NCBI RefSeq assembly: GCF_016742955.1
Contig: NZ_JABBYC010000015.1
Coordinates: 23,712 to 87,711 of the forward strand
From: Myceligenerans indicum
Lineage (GTDB): Bacteria > Actinomycetota > Actinomycetes > Actinomycetales > Cellulomonadaceae
Direction of reading: 5' to 3'
Length of the DNA: 64,000 nt
Part shown: positions 7,160-15,451 of the stretch, in pieces
Position numbering within the stretch: the first letter of the stretch is position 1
Layout of the letters: the number at the start of each line of letters is the position of its first letter
Program-made: the position numbers and the translations under genes
The notes under the pieces: generated by a model
Databases searched by the model: none
Seen by the model: only the letters and a program-made list of their open reading frames with translations
What the model was told of the DNA's origin: nothing

Positions 7160-8635
7160 TCAGTCTCCCGGTAGACCGTCGACCGCCCCCGTGCCGTTGA
7201 GCGCGTCGGCAAGGCCGTCGAAGAGCGGAAGATTGATCAGGTCGCCGAGGATCGGGACGTCCCCGAGTCCGCCGAGGATGTCCTCGAGTCCGCCGAGGGG
7301 TAGCTCCCCAAGGATGTCACCCAGGCCGCCCGATTCCCCTTCATCAGGGGCGTCGCCCTCACCGTCGTCGCCCTGGTCGTTCCCGTCCTCGCCGCCGCCG
7401 TTGCCGTTGTCGTCGCCCTGATCGTCCTCGTCGCCTCCGGAACCACCGTCGAGATCACCGTCGGTGCCCGGCTCGGGAGCAGGCTCGGGTGCGGGCGCCG
7501 GATCGTCCTGAGGCGCCGGCTCAGCCACGGGTGCGGCCTCGACGGGCTTCTCGGGTGCGGGCCGGTCGAGCGAGGGCGGGAACTCCTCGGCGGGCTGGGT
7601 CTCTTCGGGCGGGGTGGCCGGGGGCTCGTCCGTCTCCGTATCCGGATCGTCCGCGTCGGACCCCGGGTCGGCGTCGTCCGTGGTGTCGTCGGCGGCATCG
7701 TCTCCGGCCCCGTCGCCGTTCCCTGCCTCGTCGGGGGCGACCTGGGTCACCTCGGGCGTGGCCTCGGCCTGGATGTCAGGCTCGGTCGCCATGTACGCCC
7801 ACGCGCCGCCGGCCAGAGCGAGTGCCGCCAGGACGCTCGCGGCCACGGCCGTCTGCTTCCCGGAGGGGCGTCTGGGACCGGGAACCGTCTTCGCCCCGGC
7901 CACCGCGGCCGCGCTGCTCACGGCCGCACTGCCGAAGAAGATCGGGACGAGGTGTTGCCCCAGCTCACGGAGCATCCATGAGACCTCACGGACGTCGACG
8001 AACGCCCGGGTGCACTCCGCGCAGCCGTCCAGGTGCGCCTCGAGGCGCTTCGAGCGGCGCGGCAGCAGGCGTCCCTTGAGGTAGTCATGCATGGCCGCTC
8101 GGGTGGTCCGGCACTCGGGTTCGTTGACCTTGCGCGCATGTGCGGCGGCGAACGCGCCGGCGAGGCGTTCCTCGGCCCGGCGAAGGCGCATCGTGACCGC
8201 ATGCGGGCGAACCCCGAGGTCCCCGGCGATGTCGTTGACGGCCATGTCGTCGACATGCCGGTCGAAGAGCAGCTTGCGGTCGTCGTCGTTGAGGTCGCCG
8301 AGGGCATCTCGCAGCATCGCGACGTCCGCCTCGCGCTCGGCGTCCAGCTCCGCGCCGGTCACGGCCGGGGTGATGCCGGAGAGCGCCACGTCGTCGACCG
8401 GAACGGCACGTCCGGCCTCGCGGGTGATCGAGTACGCCTCGTTGAGCGCGGCTCGCCGCCAGTAGGCCGCCGGGTCCGCGATCTCCCCGTCGTTGTTCAC
8501 GATCCGGATCATCTTCTCGAGGGCGCGGCTGGCCGCCTCGTCGGCGTCGACCCCGGGGACGCGAGCAGCGACGGACCGCACCACGTTGGGCCGGTGCACG
8601 ACCCAGTCGTCGATCTGTACGTCAGTGGTGGTCAC
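7160..8635 (-). CDS. Sigma-70 family factor fused to a zinc-finger anti-sigma domain and a membrane segment
   Basis: A 491-residue single polypeptide that joins a sigma factor to its likely regulator. Residues 11-75 resemble sigma region 2; residues about 105-160 are region 4 with a helix-turn-helix (VNDIAGDLGVRPHAVTMRLR). A zinc-finger anti-sigma motif follows: H201-x3-C205-x2-C208 within AHLDGCAECTRAFVDVRE. A hydrophobic helix at about 263-282 anchors it. The C-terminal 200 residues are extracytoplasmic and very acidic (Asp/Glu/Gly/Pro-rich), ending in Gly/Leu-rich pseudo-repeats (GGLEDILGGLGDVPILGDL). Fused ECF factors with C-terminal anti-sigma and membrane parts are known in actinobacteria. 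Activation probably needs release or proteolysis of the N-terminal sigma part. GTG 8635 follows a GGGGGA ribosome site. The signal it senses is unknown. Confidence 0.88.
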   Translation of the reverse strand: MTTTDVQIDDWVVHRPNVVRSVAARVPGVDADEAASRALEKMIRIVNNDGEIADPAAYWRRAALNEAYSITREAGRAVPVDDVALSGITPAVTGAELDAEREADVAMLRDALGDLNDDDRKLLFDRHVDDMAVNDIAGDLGVRPHAVTMRLRRAEERLAGAFAAAHARKVNEPECRTTRAAMHDYLKGRLLPRRSKRLEAHLDGCAECTRAFVDVREVSWMLRELGQHLVPIFFGSAAVSSAAAVAGAKTVPGPRRPSGKQTAVAASVLAALALAGGAWAYMATEPDIQAEATPEVTQVAPDEAGNGDGAGDDAADDTTDDADPGSDADDPDTETDEPPATPPEETQPAEEFPPSLDRPAPEKPVEAAPVAEPAPQDDPAPAPEPAPEPGTDGDLDGGSGGDEDDQGDDNGNGGGEDGNDQGDDGEGDAPDEGESGGLGDILGELPLGGLEDILGGLGDVPILGDLINLPLFDGLADALNGTGAVDGLPGD

Positions 8636-8811
8636 CGATGTCCCCCTTCATCGCGTCGACCGTCGATACCGGACGCGCCAGCACATGGTCCCATCGAGAT
8701 GCCAGGCAGATGCAAGCCCCTTAGCGCGATAAATGTGGGAACGCCGTATCTCTTGAGCATGTCTGGGGTCATCCTCGCTGTCGGTCTTACTGTTGTCGGA
8801 ACGATTCGTGA

Positions 8812-9027
8812 TCATCGTCGATGGAACGCCTCGTAGACGGCGTCGATCCCACGCGGCCCTGTGGTCGCGTTGATGACCGCGAGAGCGACCTCGCAGGCGG
8901 CCGCACACAGGTCCGAAGCGCCCCACGCGTCAGCCAGGCGATACAGGCTGACGGCGTCGCCGTCCGAATAGGCGCGCAGGTACTGCGCACCCAGGCGGAC
9001 GAGCTCGGTGTGCTCGGTACTTGTCAT
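8812..9027 (-). CDS. Small hypothetical protein
   Basis: A 71-residue, probably cytosolic protein (MTSTEHTELVRLGAQYLRAY, then ADAWGASDLCAAACEVALAV). It has an ATG at 9027 and a GGGG-type ribosome site in the preceding bases. It lies upstream of, and in the same direction as, the fused sigma gene, with 176 bases between. Composition is Ala-rich and helical. No family was recognised, and it does not share the sigma-2-like pattern of its neighbours. Confidence 0.55.
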   Translation of the reverse strand: MTSTEHTELVRLGAQYLRAYSDGDAVSLYRLADAWGASDLCAAACEVALAVINATTGPRGIDAVYEAFHRR

Positions 9028-9481
9028 GTGCCCCTGACGCTCGAGGGGATCGAATGTCACAGCACTCCAGCCAATGTGTCGGGGAGTATTGCTCTTCTGT
9101 CTGGTTTTGGGGCGGTTCTGCCTGCCGAGTGTGCCCGACAACACACCACCCCGCCTCCGGAGTGTGTGGACCGCGCGTGTGATGCAAGTCACATCAAAGG
9201 AGGGTCGGAGTGCTGTGACCTGTCGGTGGCCCATGCGTCTTCATGTCGACGCGAGCGTTGGTTCGGACCGTACTGGAGGCGGGCCGAGCCGGACTCGTCA
9301 GGAGGCCGGCGTCGTTCCGAGTGCGCTGGGGGCACGCCGAACGGCGCCGGGCTCCGAACCACTGGCCGAGCGCCGGATCGAAGTGCGCTGGGGGCAGGTC
9401 GATCCGGCGCTCGTGCCGCCTCGGCGCACCACGTCGGGGCCGGGGCGTCGCATCGAGCGGCCGAGGTGGTGCGAGCGAGCG
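9028..9481. other. 454-base non-coding stretch with repeated hairpins
   Basis: No convincing gene is visible. The right half contains two copies of GTGCGCTGGGGGCA at 9321-9334 and 9383-9396, each flanked by inverted arms. The second copy sits in a perfect 14-bp stem (see 9368-9412). The first has arms GTTCCGAG / CTCCGAAC with one mismatch. A third pair, GCACCAC / GTGGTGC, spans about 9424-9475. The region follows the stop of the channel gene, so some of this may terminate it. The left half, near 9050-9200, is the leader of the small gene at 9027. Confidence 0.6.
9368..9412. repeat. Perfect 14-bp inverted repeat with 17-base loop
   Basis: GAGCGCCGGATCGA (9368-9381) pairs exactly with TCGATCCGGCGCTC (9399-9412). 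The loop includes one copy of the direct repeat GTGCGCTGGGGGCA. It is about 70 bases downstream of the channel stop codon on the minus strand. It could be a terminator or a protein-binding element. Confidence 0.7.
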
Positions 9482-10324
9482 CTAGTTCGCCCCGCCGGCA
9501 GACGTGTCCAGATGGCTGGGTACGCCGTCGCGTTCCGCCCGGAGAGTCGCGAGCTCGGTGCGGATCGCCCGAATCTCCGTCAGCAGCGCGGCGTTGGAGG
9601 CGTCGTCCTCCTTGTCGTGCTCGACCAGCTCCTCCTCCAGGCTCTCCATCCCGCTCACGATGACGGCGATGAAGAGGTTCAGCACCGCGAAGCTGACGAT
9701 GAGGATGAAGAGGACGAAGAAGATCCAGGCGCCCGGCATTTCCGCCATGACGGCGTCTGCGATGTCGGGCCAGGCCTCACCGGTCATCACCTGGAACAGG
9801 CTGAACAGCGTCGTCCCGAGGTTCCCGAAGTAGCCCGGAGCGATGTCCCGGAACAGCTTCGTGGCGATGACCGCCGACACGTACAGCACGAGCATGAGCA
9901 GCGCGCCGACAGAACCCATCCCAGGCACGGCTGCCACGAGGCCGTTCACCACGCGCTTCATCGAGGGCACGGCGTTGACGACGCGGAGGGCGCGCAGGAT
10001 CCGCAGCGCCCGCAGTGCCGAGAGCGAGTCGACCGAGGCCGGCACGAGTGCGATCCCGACGACGAGCAGATCGAAGATGCTCCAGGGATCGGTGAAGAAC
10101 TTCCGTCCGTGCGCGAAGATCCGCAGGCACAGCTCCACCACGAAGATCCACAGCATCACCGTGTCCACGCGCCGCAGCCACAGGTCGACGGTCGGGTCGG
10201 CGATAGACGTCTCGACCCCGAGGACGAGCGCGTTGGCGACGATCACCATGAGGACAGCACGGCTGAACCAGGTCGCCTCGACAAGGTCCCTCACTCGTGT
10301 GCGTATCGCCTGCACGCGCCTCAC
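9482..10324 (-). CDS. Voltage-gated cation channel, single-domain (BacNav-like) with Cav-like filter
   Basis: A 280-residue six-helix Ion_trans protein, expected to act as a tetramer in the plasma membrane. S1-S3 cover about 20-95. The S4 voltage sensor has Arg at every third position (R105, R108, R111, R114 in LRALRILRALRVV). S5 is about 138-155; the pore loop reads LFQVMTGEAWPDI with the filter T181-G-E-A-W185; S6 is about 199-225 (FFVLFILIVSFAVLNLFIAV). A C-terminal acidic neck and coiled coil (ALLTEIRAIRTELATLRAE) match bacterial sodium-channel tails. Canonical BacNav filters read LESWAS, whereas TGEAW resembles domain IV of animal Cav1 channels, so calcium permeation is possible. Ion selectivity is not proven by sequence. 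Start GTG 10324 follows an AGGAAG site. Confidence 0.9.
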   Translation of the reverse strand: MRRVQAIRTRVRDLVEATWFSRAVLMVIVANALVLGVETSIADPTVDLWLRRVDTVMLWIFVVELCLRIFAHGRKFFTDPWSIFDLLVVGIALVPASVDSLSALRALRILRALRVVNAVPSMKRVVNGLVAAVPGMGSVGALLMLVLYVSAVIATKLFRDIAPGYFGNLGTTLFSLFQVMTGEAWPDIADAVMAEMPGAWIFFVLFILIVSFAVLNLFIAVIVSGMESLEEELVEHDKEDDASNAALLTEIRAIRTELATLRAERDGVPSHLDTSAGGAN

Positions 10325-10511
10325 TCCGTCTTCCTGCCTGTCATCGGTCCGTCGGCCACGCGAAGCCTAGCGTTCCGCAGGTGTCCGGCATGGCAAGCCA
10401 TAGTGAGATTTGCACCTCATGCCACGAATCGCCGTACAGACTGGGGCGAAAACGGTGGTTGAGTGCCAAGGTAGGTGCCGCAACACCACTTCTTTCTGGA
10501 GGACCACCACC

Positions 10512-10775
10512 ATGCACTTCATCCCTCTCGTCATCCTCGGTCTGCTGGCCGGCGTCATCGCGCGCATCATCCTGCCGGGCAAGCAGAAGGGTGGCTTCTG
10601 GCTGACCCTGCTGCTCGGTGGGCTGGGTGCCGCGCTCGGTGTCTGGCTGAGCGACGTGATCTTCCACATCGCGCTCACGGCATTCTGGTCGTGGCAGTCC
10701 TGGCTGTTCGCGATCATCGGTGCGCTGATCGTCATCGGCGTCTTCGAGATGATCTTCAACCGGAAGAAGGCCTGA
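10512..10775 (+). CDS. GlsB/YeaQ/YmgE family stress-response membrane protein
   Basis: An 87-residue integral membrane protein with three hydrophobic helices: about 3-20, 30-48 and 57-80. The family signature ILPGKQKGGFWLTLLLGGLGAALG lies between helix 1 and 2 (a conserved polar loop then a Gly-rich helix). These transglycosylase-associated proteins are small general-stress membrane proteins of unclear mechanism. The ATG at 10512 follows a strong GGAGG site. Transcription is divergent from the ion channel, with the shared 187-base region holding both promoters. Confidence 0.88.
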   Translation: MHFIPLVILGLLAGVIARIILPGKQKGGFWLTLLLGGLGAALGVWLSDVIFHIALTAFWSWQSWLFAIIGALIVIGVFEMIFNRKKA

Positions 10776-10836
10776 CCGGTGCCGGACGGCCGGGACCACT
10801 GACACGGGTGCGGGCCTGGGCCTACAGTGGGTGCGC

Positions 10837-11766
10837 ATGTCGCAGTGCGCTCCCCGGGCCCGGGCCCTCGCCGCGTCCGCGCTCTCCGTACTCCTGTTCG
10901 TTGCCGGCTGCACGGCCGGGGACGACGGCGGGAGCGTGTCCCGGCTCCCTCCCGTACCCGGCGACGTCGCCGCGGACCTGACCGTCACGCTGCAGCAGTC
11001 GCGCCTCGACTACGCGGATCGCGTGGTCGAGATCGAGGTGGTGAACGGGTCCGGCACCGACCTCGTACTGCTCGGCGGCACCCTCGAGAGCGGGAGCTTC
11101 GGCCCCTCGGCCGAGACGGCGAAGCGACCCTTCCTCGCCCAGACCCTTGCCGTGGGCGGGCGACGAGGCGTGTACGTCGAACTCGGTGAGCCCGTCTGCC
11201 CGCCCGGGCCCGACGGGGACGCCGTCGTCGGCCCCGAACCGCACGCCGAGGTGGTCGTGGCGCTCGGGCGCCGTGACACGCACGGCGAGCCGACCACCCT
11301 CGACGTCCCGATCTCCGACCCCGGCGGTCACCTGGCCCGCAACCTCGAAGAGGACTGCGCGGCCGCGGCCGTCGCCTCCGGCCTCACGCTCACCCAGGGC
11401 GCCGCCGTGCGCACCGAACGCCGTGAGGGAGAGAACATCGCGGTCATCACCCTCTCGGTGGAACGGGTCTCCGGCGGTCCCGACGTCAGGATCACCCGCA
11501 TCGACGGTTCCACCCTCATCGATCCGATCGGTGGAACGGCATGGACCTCAGGGGCGCTGTCCGGGCAGGACGATGGCGTCCTCGAGCTCCCGTTCGTGCC
11601 CGAGCGGTGCGACCACCACGCCGTCGCCGAGGACAAGCGAGGCACCTTCCTGCCGGTGCATGCGACGGTGAACGGCGTGGCCCAGTACGTCGTGTACGTC
11701 CCGATGCCCGATGACGCGAAGCGTGACCTCTTCGAGTACATCGCGGACTACTGCGACTGGTCGTGA
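10837..11766 (+). CDS. Lipoprotein of unknown function
   Basis: A 309-residue secreted lipoprotein. The signal peptide RARALAASALSVLLFVAGC ends in a lipobox (VAGC) at about residue 25. The mature part is beta-rich and Gly/Asp-rich with two similar halves, each with a VEIEVVNGSG or ITLSVERVSGG type strand followed by a cysteine-containing segment (GEPVCPPGPDG, RCDHHAV, ADYCDWS). Four mature Cys could form disulfides. No family was recognised. GTG 10831 is an alternative start two codons upstream. Confidence 0.7.
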   Translation: MSQCAPRARALAASALSVLLFVAGCTAGDDGGSVSRLPPVPGDVAADLTVTLQQSRLDYADRVVEIEVVNGSGTDLVLLGGTLESGSFGPSAETAKRPFLAQTLAVGGRRGVYVELGEPVCPPGPDGDAVVGPEPHAEVVVALGRRDTHGEPTTLDVPISDPGGHLARNLEEDCAAAAVASGLTLTQGAAVRTERREGENIAVITLSVERVSGGPDVRITRIDGSTLIDPIGGTAWTSGALSGQDDGVLELPFVPERCDHHAVAEDKRGTFLPVHATVNGVAQYVVYVPMPDDAKRDLFEYIADYCDWS

Positions 11767-11811
11767 CGCCGGGGCCGGCAGGTTCCCGGACCCCGTACGC
11801 ACTCCCCGGTC

Positions 11812-13194
11812 TCAGCCGATGATCGGCGCGCTCTCGGGCATCCGGTAGAGCCGCTGCCGACTGCGCAGGGCGAGTGCCGCGCCCAGCGTGATCGGCCCGA
11901 GCCGGCCGACGAACATCAGCGGGACGAGCGCCAGCTGGTTGAACCAGGGCAGGTCGGCGGTGATCCCGGTCGACAGCCCGGTGGTGGTGAACGCGGAGGT
12001 GACCTCGAAGAGGATCTCCGCCACGCTGATCCCGGGTGTCGTGGCCGTGATCCACAGTGTCGGGACGATGATGATCGCGACCCCGAGGAGCGCGACCGTG
12101 AGTGCCTGGCGCTGCGTTGCGGGTGCGATCCGGCGGTCGAAGATGTTGGCGTCGGGCTCTCCGCGCAGCTCGGACCAGATGACCACGCCGAGCACCGCGA
12201 AGGTGGTGACCTTGATCCCGCCGGCGGTGCCCGCCGATCCGGCGCCGATGAACATCAGGATGATCGTGCCGAGCCAGGTCTCGTGGTGCATCTGCGAGGT
12301 GTCCAACGAGTTGAACCCGGCGGTGCGCGGCATGACAGCCTGCGTGAATGCCGACAGGATCTTGTCGCCGGGGCTGAGCGAGGCCATGGTCGCCGTGTTG
12401 TCACCCTCGGCGGCCAGGAAGAACAGCGTCGAGCCGACGAGCAGGACGGCCGTCATCCACAGCGTGATCCGGGTGTGCGTGCTCCAGCGCCGCGGCCGCC
12501 GGCGGGCGCGGAGCGCGCGGGCCACCTCGGCGATCACGGGCAGGCCGATGCCACCCACGATGACGGCGAAGCTGATCGGGAGCGACACCCACGGGTCGCC
12601 GACGAAGCCCATGAGAGAGTCGCTGAAGAGCGAGAATCCCGCGTTGTTGTAGGCGGAGATCGCGTGGAACGCCCCCTGCCACAGGGCTGTCCCCCACGGC
12701 ATGTCGTAGGTGATCGCGAAGCGTGCGACGAGGATCACCGCACAGATGCCCTCCACGACGACGGCGATCTTGATCACGCGCGTGAGCACGCCTCGGACGT
12801 CGCCGAGGCCGACGCTCCGCGTCGAGGCGGCCGCAACGAGGCGCGAGCTCAGGTCCAGCCGGCGTGTCAGCAGGATGCCGAGCAGGGACGCCAGGGTCAT
12901 CACGCCGAGTCCGCCGATCTGGATGAGCACGGCGATCACGGCCTCCCCGAAGCCCGACCAGAACACCGCGGTGTCGGTGACCACGAGCCCCGTGACGCAC
13001 GTGGCGGAGGTCGCCGTGAACAGCGCCTCGACGAACGTCGCGCGGGCGCCCTCGGTGGCGATCGGCAGTGAGAGCAGGATCGTCCCGACGGCGATGGTGG
13101 CCAGGAATCCGAGGGTGACCACCTGCCCGGGGCGACGGCGCAGCGATGCCGCGCTGCTCACCTCCCGCGAGGGCCGGGACTTGCTGTATCGCAC
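11812..13194 (-). CDS. TrkH/KtrB-family potassium-uptake membrane subunit
   Basis: A 460-residue K+ translocating subunit with four M1-P-M2 repeats. The four pore loops are visible: TATSATCVTGL, HAISAYNNAGF, AVMPRTAGFN, and VTSAFTTTGLSTG, each with the conserved filter Gly. Length is usual for KtrB. A cytosolic RCK partner (KtrA/TrkA) is normally needed, and none is encoded in this window. It lies 141 bases after the c-di-AMP-riboswitch-controlled NlpC/P60 gene on the same strand, but a strong 21-bp hairpin separates them, so it probably has its own promoter in that gap. C-di-AMP is a known inhibitor of K+ uptake in many Gram-positives, so the neighbourhood is suggestive. Confidence 0.93.
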   Translation of the reverse strand: MRYSKSRPSREVSSAASLRRRPGQVVTLGFLATIAVGTILLSLPIATEGARATFVEALFTATSATCVTGLVVTDTAVFWSGFGEAVIAVLIQIGGLGVMTLASLLGILLTRRLDLSSRLVAAASTRSVGLGDVRGVLTRVIKIAVVVEGICAVILVARFAITYDMPWGTALWQGAFHAISAYNNAGFSLFSDSLMGFVGDPWVSLPISFAVIVGGIGLPVIAEVARALRARRRPRRWSTHTRITLWMTAVLLVGSTLFFLAAEGDNTATMASLSPGDKILSAFTQAVMPRTAGFNSLDTSQMHHETWLGTIILMFIGAGSAGTAGGIKVTTFAVLGVVIWSELRGEPDANIFDRRIAPATQRQALTVALLGVAIIIVPTLWITATTPGISVAEILFEVTSAFTTTGLSTGITADLPWFNQLALVPLMFVGRLGPITLGAALALRSRQRLYRMPESAPIIG

Positions 13195-13252
13195 GAACGC
13201 GACTCTAGTCGCGTCCGGGCCGCGCGCGAGCGACGGCTACCGGGTAACTGCC

Positions 13253-13303
13253 GAGCGCCGCGGGCGCCGTCGGGCTCGGAAGCCGACGGCGCCCGCGGCG
13301 CTC
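13253..13303 (-). terminator. Perfect 21-bp hairpin terminator
   Basis: The 21-base left arm (13253-13273) begins GAGCGCCGCGGG and ends CCGTCGG; the exact complement is at 13283-13303. The loop is 9 bases. It lies 33 bases past the stop of the NlpC/P60 gene at 13336 and ahead of the KtrB gene, so it probably isolates the two. Confidence 0.82.
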
Positions 13304-13335
13304 AAGGTGTCGTTCGCGCGCTGGAGGCGACGGTG

Positions 13336-14058
13336 TCAGATCACGCGGATGAAGACCGGGTTGGTCTGCCACATCTCCGTGTAGCGTCCGGGGAGCCCGG
13401 CCTGGTACCACTCCATGATCATGCCGTTGCCCGCGTACAGGGCGACGTGGCCCGGGGTCCACACGATGTCACCCGGCTGCGGGTAGGAGACCTGGTAGCC
13501 GCTGTTGAGCAGTGCCGACGACGAGTGCGGCAGCGCGATGCCGTACAGGCCGTACACGTACTGGATGAACCCGGAGCAGTCGAAGGCCCCGGGGGTGGAA
13601 CCGCCCCACACGTACGCACCGGCGAGGTAGTTGTACGCCGTGTTCGTGATCTTGATGTTCAGCGGCGTGGGCGGGGGCTCGGGGGCGGGAGTGACCTCCA
13701 CGAGACCCTCGATCTTGGTGGCCCCGTCAGCGGTGACGGTGGCGCCCTCCACGTCGAGCTTGACGTTGTGCCCGACCGAGACGGTCGGGCCTTGCTTGAC
13801 GGCCTGGCCGGCGGTCTCCTTCAGGGCGTCAAGGTTGAGACCGTCCATCTTCGCCGCCGTCTTGACGTCGCTCGAGGCCGGAGCCGCATGCGCGGTCGTG
13901 GCGAACGTCGAGACGAGAACGCCGCCGGCGGCAACCGCCAGGGCACCGCGGCGGGCTGCCGTGCCTGCGTTCTCGGATGCGCTGCGCGCGATGACTGTGA
14001 GTGGGGTTGTGGCCTTGCGGTCCGCGCGATGGCGGCCGCGCTGGGTGGCGTTGGACAC
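13336..14058 (-). CDS. Secreted NlpC/P60 (C40) peptidoglycan endopeptidase
   Basis: Cell-wall hydrolase that likely cuts peptide stems. The N-terminus is Arg/Lys-rich with a signal peptide ending at about THAAPASSD. Residues about 65-125 are a Val-rich domain with unknown role. The catalytic domain follows from about 135: AYVWGGSTPGAFDCSGF supplies the nucleophile Cys, PGDIVWTPGHVALYAG the His, and NGMIMEWYQAG the third-residue region. 240 residues. GTG 14058 has a GGAGA site. The leader carries a c-di-AMP riboswitch, as is common for wall hydrolases. The second gene at 15452-16216 is a clear paralog. Confidence 0.93.
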   Translation of the reverse strand: MSNATQRGRHRADRKATTPLTVIARSASENAGTAARRGALAVAAGGVLVSTFATTAHAAPASSDVKTAAKMDGLNLDALKETAGQAVKQGPTVSVGHNVKLDVEGATVTADGATKIEGLVEVTPAPEPPPTPLNIKITNTAYNYLAGAYVWGGSTPGAFDCSGFIQYVYGLYGIALPHSSSALLNSGYQVSYPQPGDIVWTPGHVALYAGNGMIMEWYQAGLPGRYTEMWQTNPVFIRVI

Positions 14059-14069
14059 CGTGTTCTCCT

Positions 14070-14275
14070 ACCGCCTACGAAGTGAGCTGTCGGGTTCGGG
14101 TGGGAGATACTCACCCGGCCGAGCAGATGTGGGGGTTCTGCCCGGCTTCACCCCAAGGACATCGACCCCTCGGAAGCCTGCGGCTTCCGCTGGTTCGTCG
14201 CCCGGAGATGGTTCCCCCGTCCCTGCCATGGTCAGCCTGGGCACGATGCGGTGGCAGGGCTCGGCGTCCGCCTCG
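14070..14275 (-). promoter_or_regulatory. c-di-AMP (ydaO-yuaA type) riboswitch
   Basis: The minus-strand leader holds, in order, GACGCCGAGCCCTGCC, GGGGGAACC, GGGGTGAAGCCGGGCAGAAC, GGGTGAGTATCTCCC, and ACCCGAACCCGACAGC followed by TTCGTAGGCG. These blocks match the conserved core of the ydaO/yuaA class, including the CGAACCCGACAGCTcAC / CGTAGGCG 3' end. It ends just upstream of the ribosome site for the NlpC/P60 gene. In actinobacteria this class usually turns off wall hydrolases and Rpf genes when c-di-AMP is high. The 5' boundary is approximate. Confidence 0.9.
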
Positions 14276-14440
14276 TGACTTCACCCGTTCGGGCGAAGCG
14301 AGACTCAAGGTACACACCTTCGGCGAAAAAGTCACGAACGTGTCACGCACAGCGGGAATCGGCGTAGTATGGCCGTTTTTGCCGGAGATTTCACCCGCTC
14401 TGGCGACACCTGTCACGCGTGTTCCGCTACCGTGCGCGCC
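14276..14440. other. Divergent promoter region
   Basis: This 165-base region separates the riboswitch leader (minus) from a membrane protein gene (plus, ATG 14441). It is locally AT-richer around 14320-14350 (CGGCGAAAAAGTCACGAACG). Promoters for both directions are expected here; no consensus box was confidently recognised. Confidence 0.4.
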
Positions 14441-15394
14441 ATGTCCAACGGCGCGACCGACACAGTGACCGAAACGCTCACGTCGAACGATCTGCCCGCC
14501 CGGGTCTCCGGGTGGTGGATCCTGCCGATCAGCGCCGTGGCGTGGTGGGCCATCGGATTCCTCCCGTGGATCCTGCACGAGATCGCCCGGGCCGTGGGAC
14601 TCCGGCCGGCGTCGCTCGAGGAGATCAACGCCTTCACGCCGATACCCCTCGCAGCCGAGGACGTCGTCGCCTCCCTGGTGACGATGAGTGTCATCGGGGG
14701 CGTCCTGGCCGGTGCGAGCGCGCGGCTCGCGCGGCACCGCGGCGGCGGGGCCGTCGCCGCGGTGTGTGGCACCCTGCTGGCCCTCGCCGTCGCGGGCGGA
14801 GCCGCTTGGCTGCAGGTCAACGCCGCCGCCGGCGCCGACGACGCCAAGGCGGACGCACTGCTCGCCATCGCGGTGGGCGGCACGCTCGTGGGCCTGGTTC
14901 TCGGCCTTCTGGTGGCGCTCGCGCCCGCACCGGTGCGGGCCGCCGCATTCGCGCTGCCGGTCGTGCTGGCGGACGGGTGGATGTGGGGGTTGCTGCCCGG
15001 GCACACCGCCGTGCCCCAGGGGACCTGGTGGGTCTTCGCCGTGGTGCTGGGCGTGGCGCTCGGGCTGGGTGTGGACCGGAACCCTCTGCAGATGCTCGGC
15101 TGGCTGCCCGCGGCCGGGCTGGTATGGGTGCTGCAGGCCTCTGCCGCCGTGCTCGACGCGGTCAGCGGGTACTTCGAGCCCGGGGCGGCGCCGCTGTCGA
15201 TCCCGGTGGTGCTGGACGCGGCCGTGGAACCGCTGCGTGCGACCACGTTCTCGGCTGATGGACATGACCTCGGTGGATGGGTGGTGGGGCTGCTGCTCGG
15301 CGTCGCCGTCGCCGGGTTGCGCCTGACGCGTGGGGCCGAGGAGGAGGATGAGGACGAGTTCGACGAACTGCGTGCCTTCGCGCCGAGACAGTGA
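14441..15394 (+). CDS. Multi-pass membrane protein of unknown function
   Basis: A 317-residue protein with about seven hydrophobic helices (for example WWILPISAVAWWAIGFLPW, VVASLVTMSVIGGVLAGASA, AVAAVCGTLLALAVAGGAAW, ALLAIAVGGTLVGLVLGLL, WWVFAVVLGVALGLG, WVVGLLLGVAVAGL). It ends in a soluble acidic tail (GAEEEDEDEFDELRAF). No transport motif or family was recognised. It sits between the two NlpC/P60 hydrolases but on the opposite strand. Confidence 0.65.
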   Translation: MSNGATDTVTETLTSNDLPARVSGWWILPISAVAWWAIGFLPWILHEIARAVGLRPASLEEINAFTPIPLAAEDVVASLVTMSVIGGVLAGASARLARHRGGGAVAAVCGTLLALAVAGGAAWLQVNAAAGADDAKADALLAIAVGGTLVGLVLGLLVALAPAPVRAAAFALPVVLADGWMWGLLPGHTAVPQGTWWVFAVVLGVALGLGVDRNPLQMLGWLPAAGLVWVLQASAAVLDAVSGYFEPGAAPLSIPVVLDAAVEPLRATTFSADGHDLGGWVVGLLLGVAVAGLRLTRGAEEEDEDEFDELRAFAPRQ

Positions 15395-15451
15395 GGACGG
15401 CCGTGCGGCCGGCGGCTCGCCGTCCCGGCGCGAAGGCCGGCAGGTTCCGGA

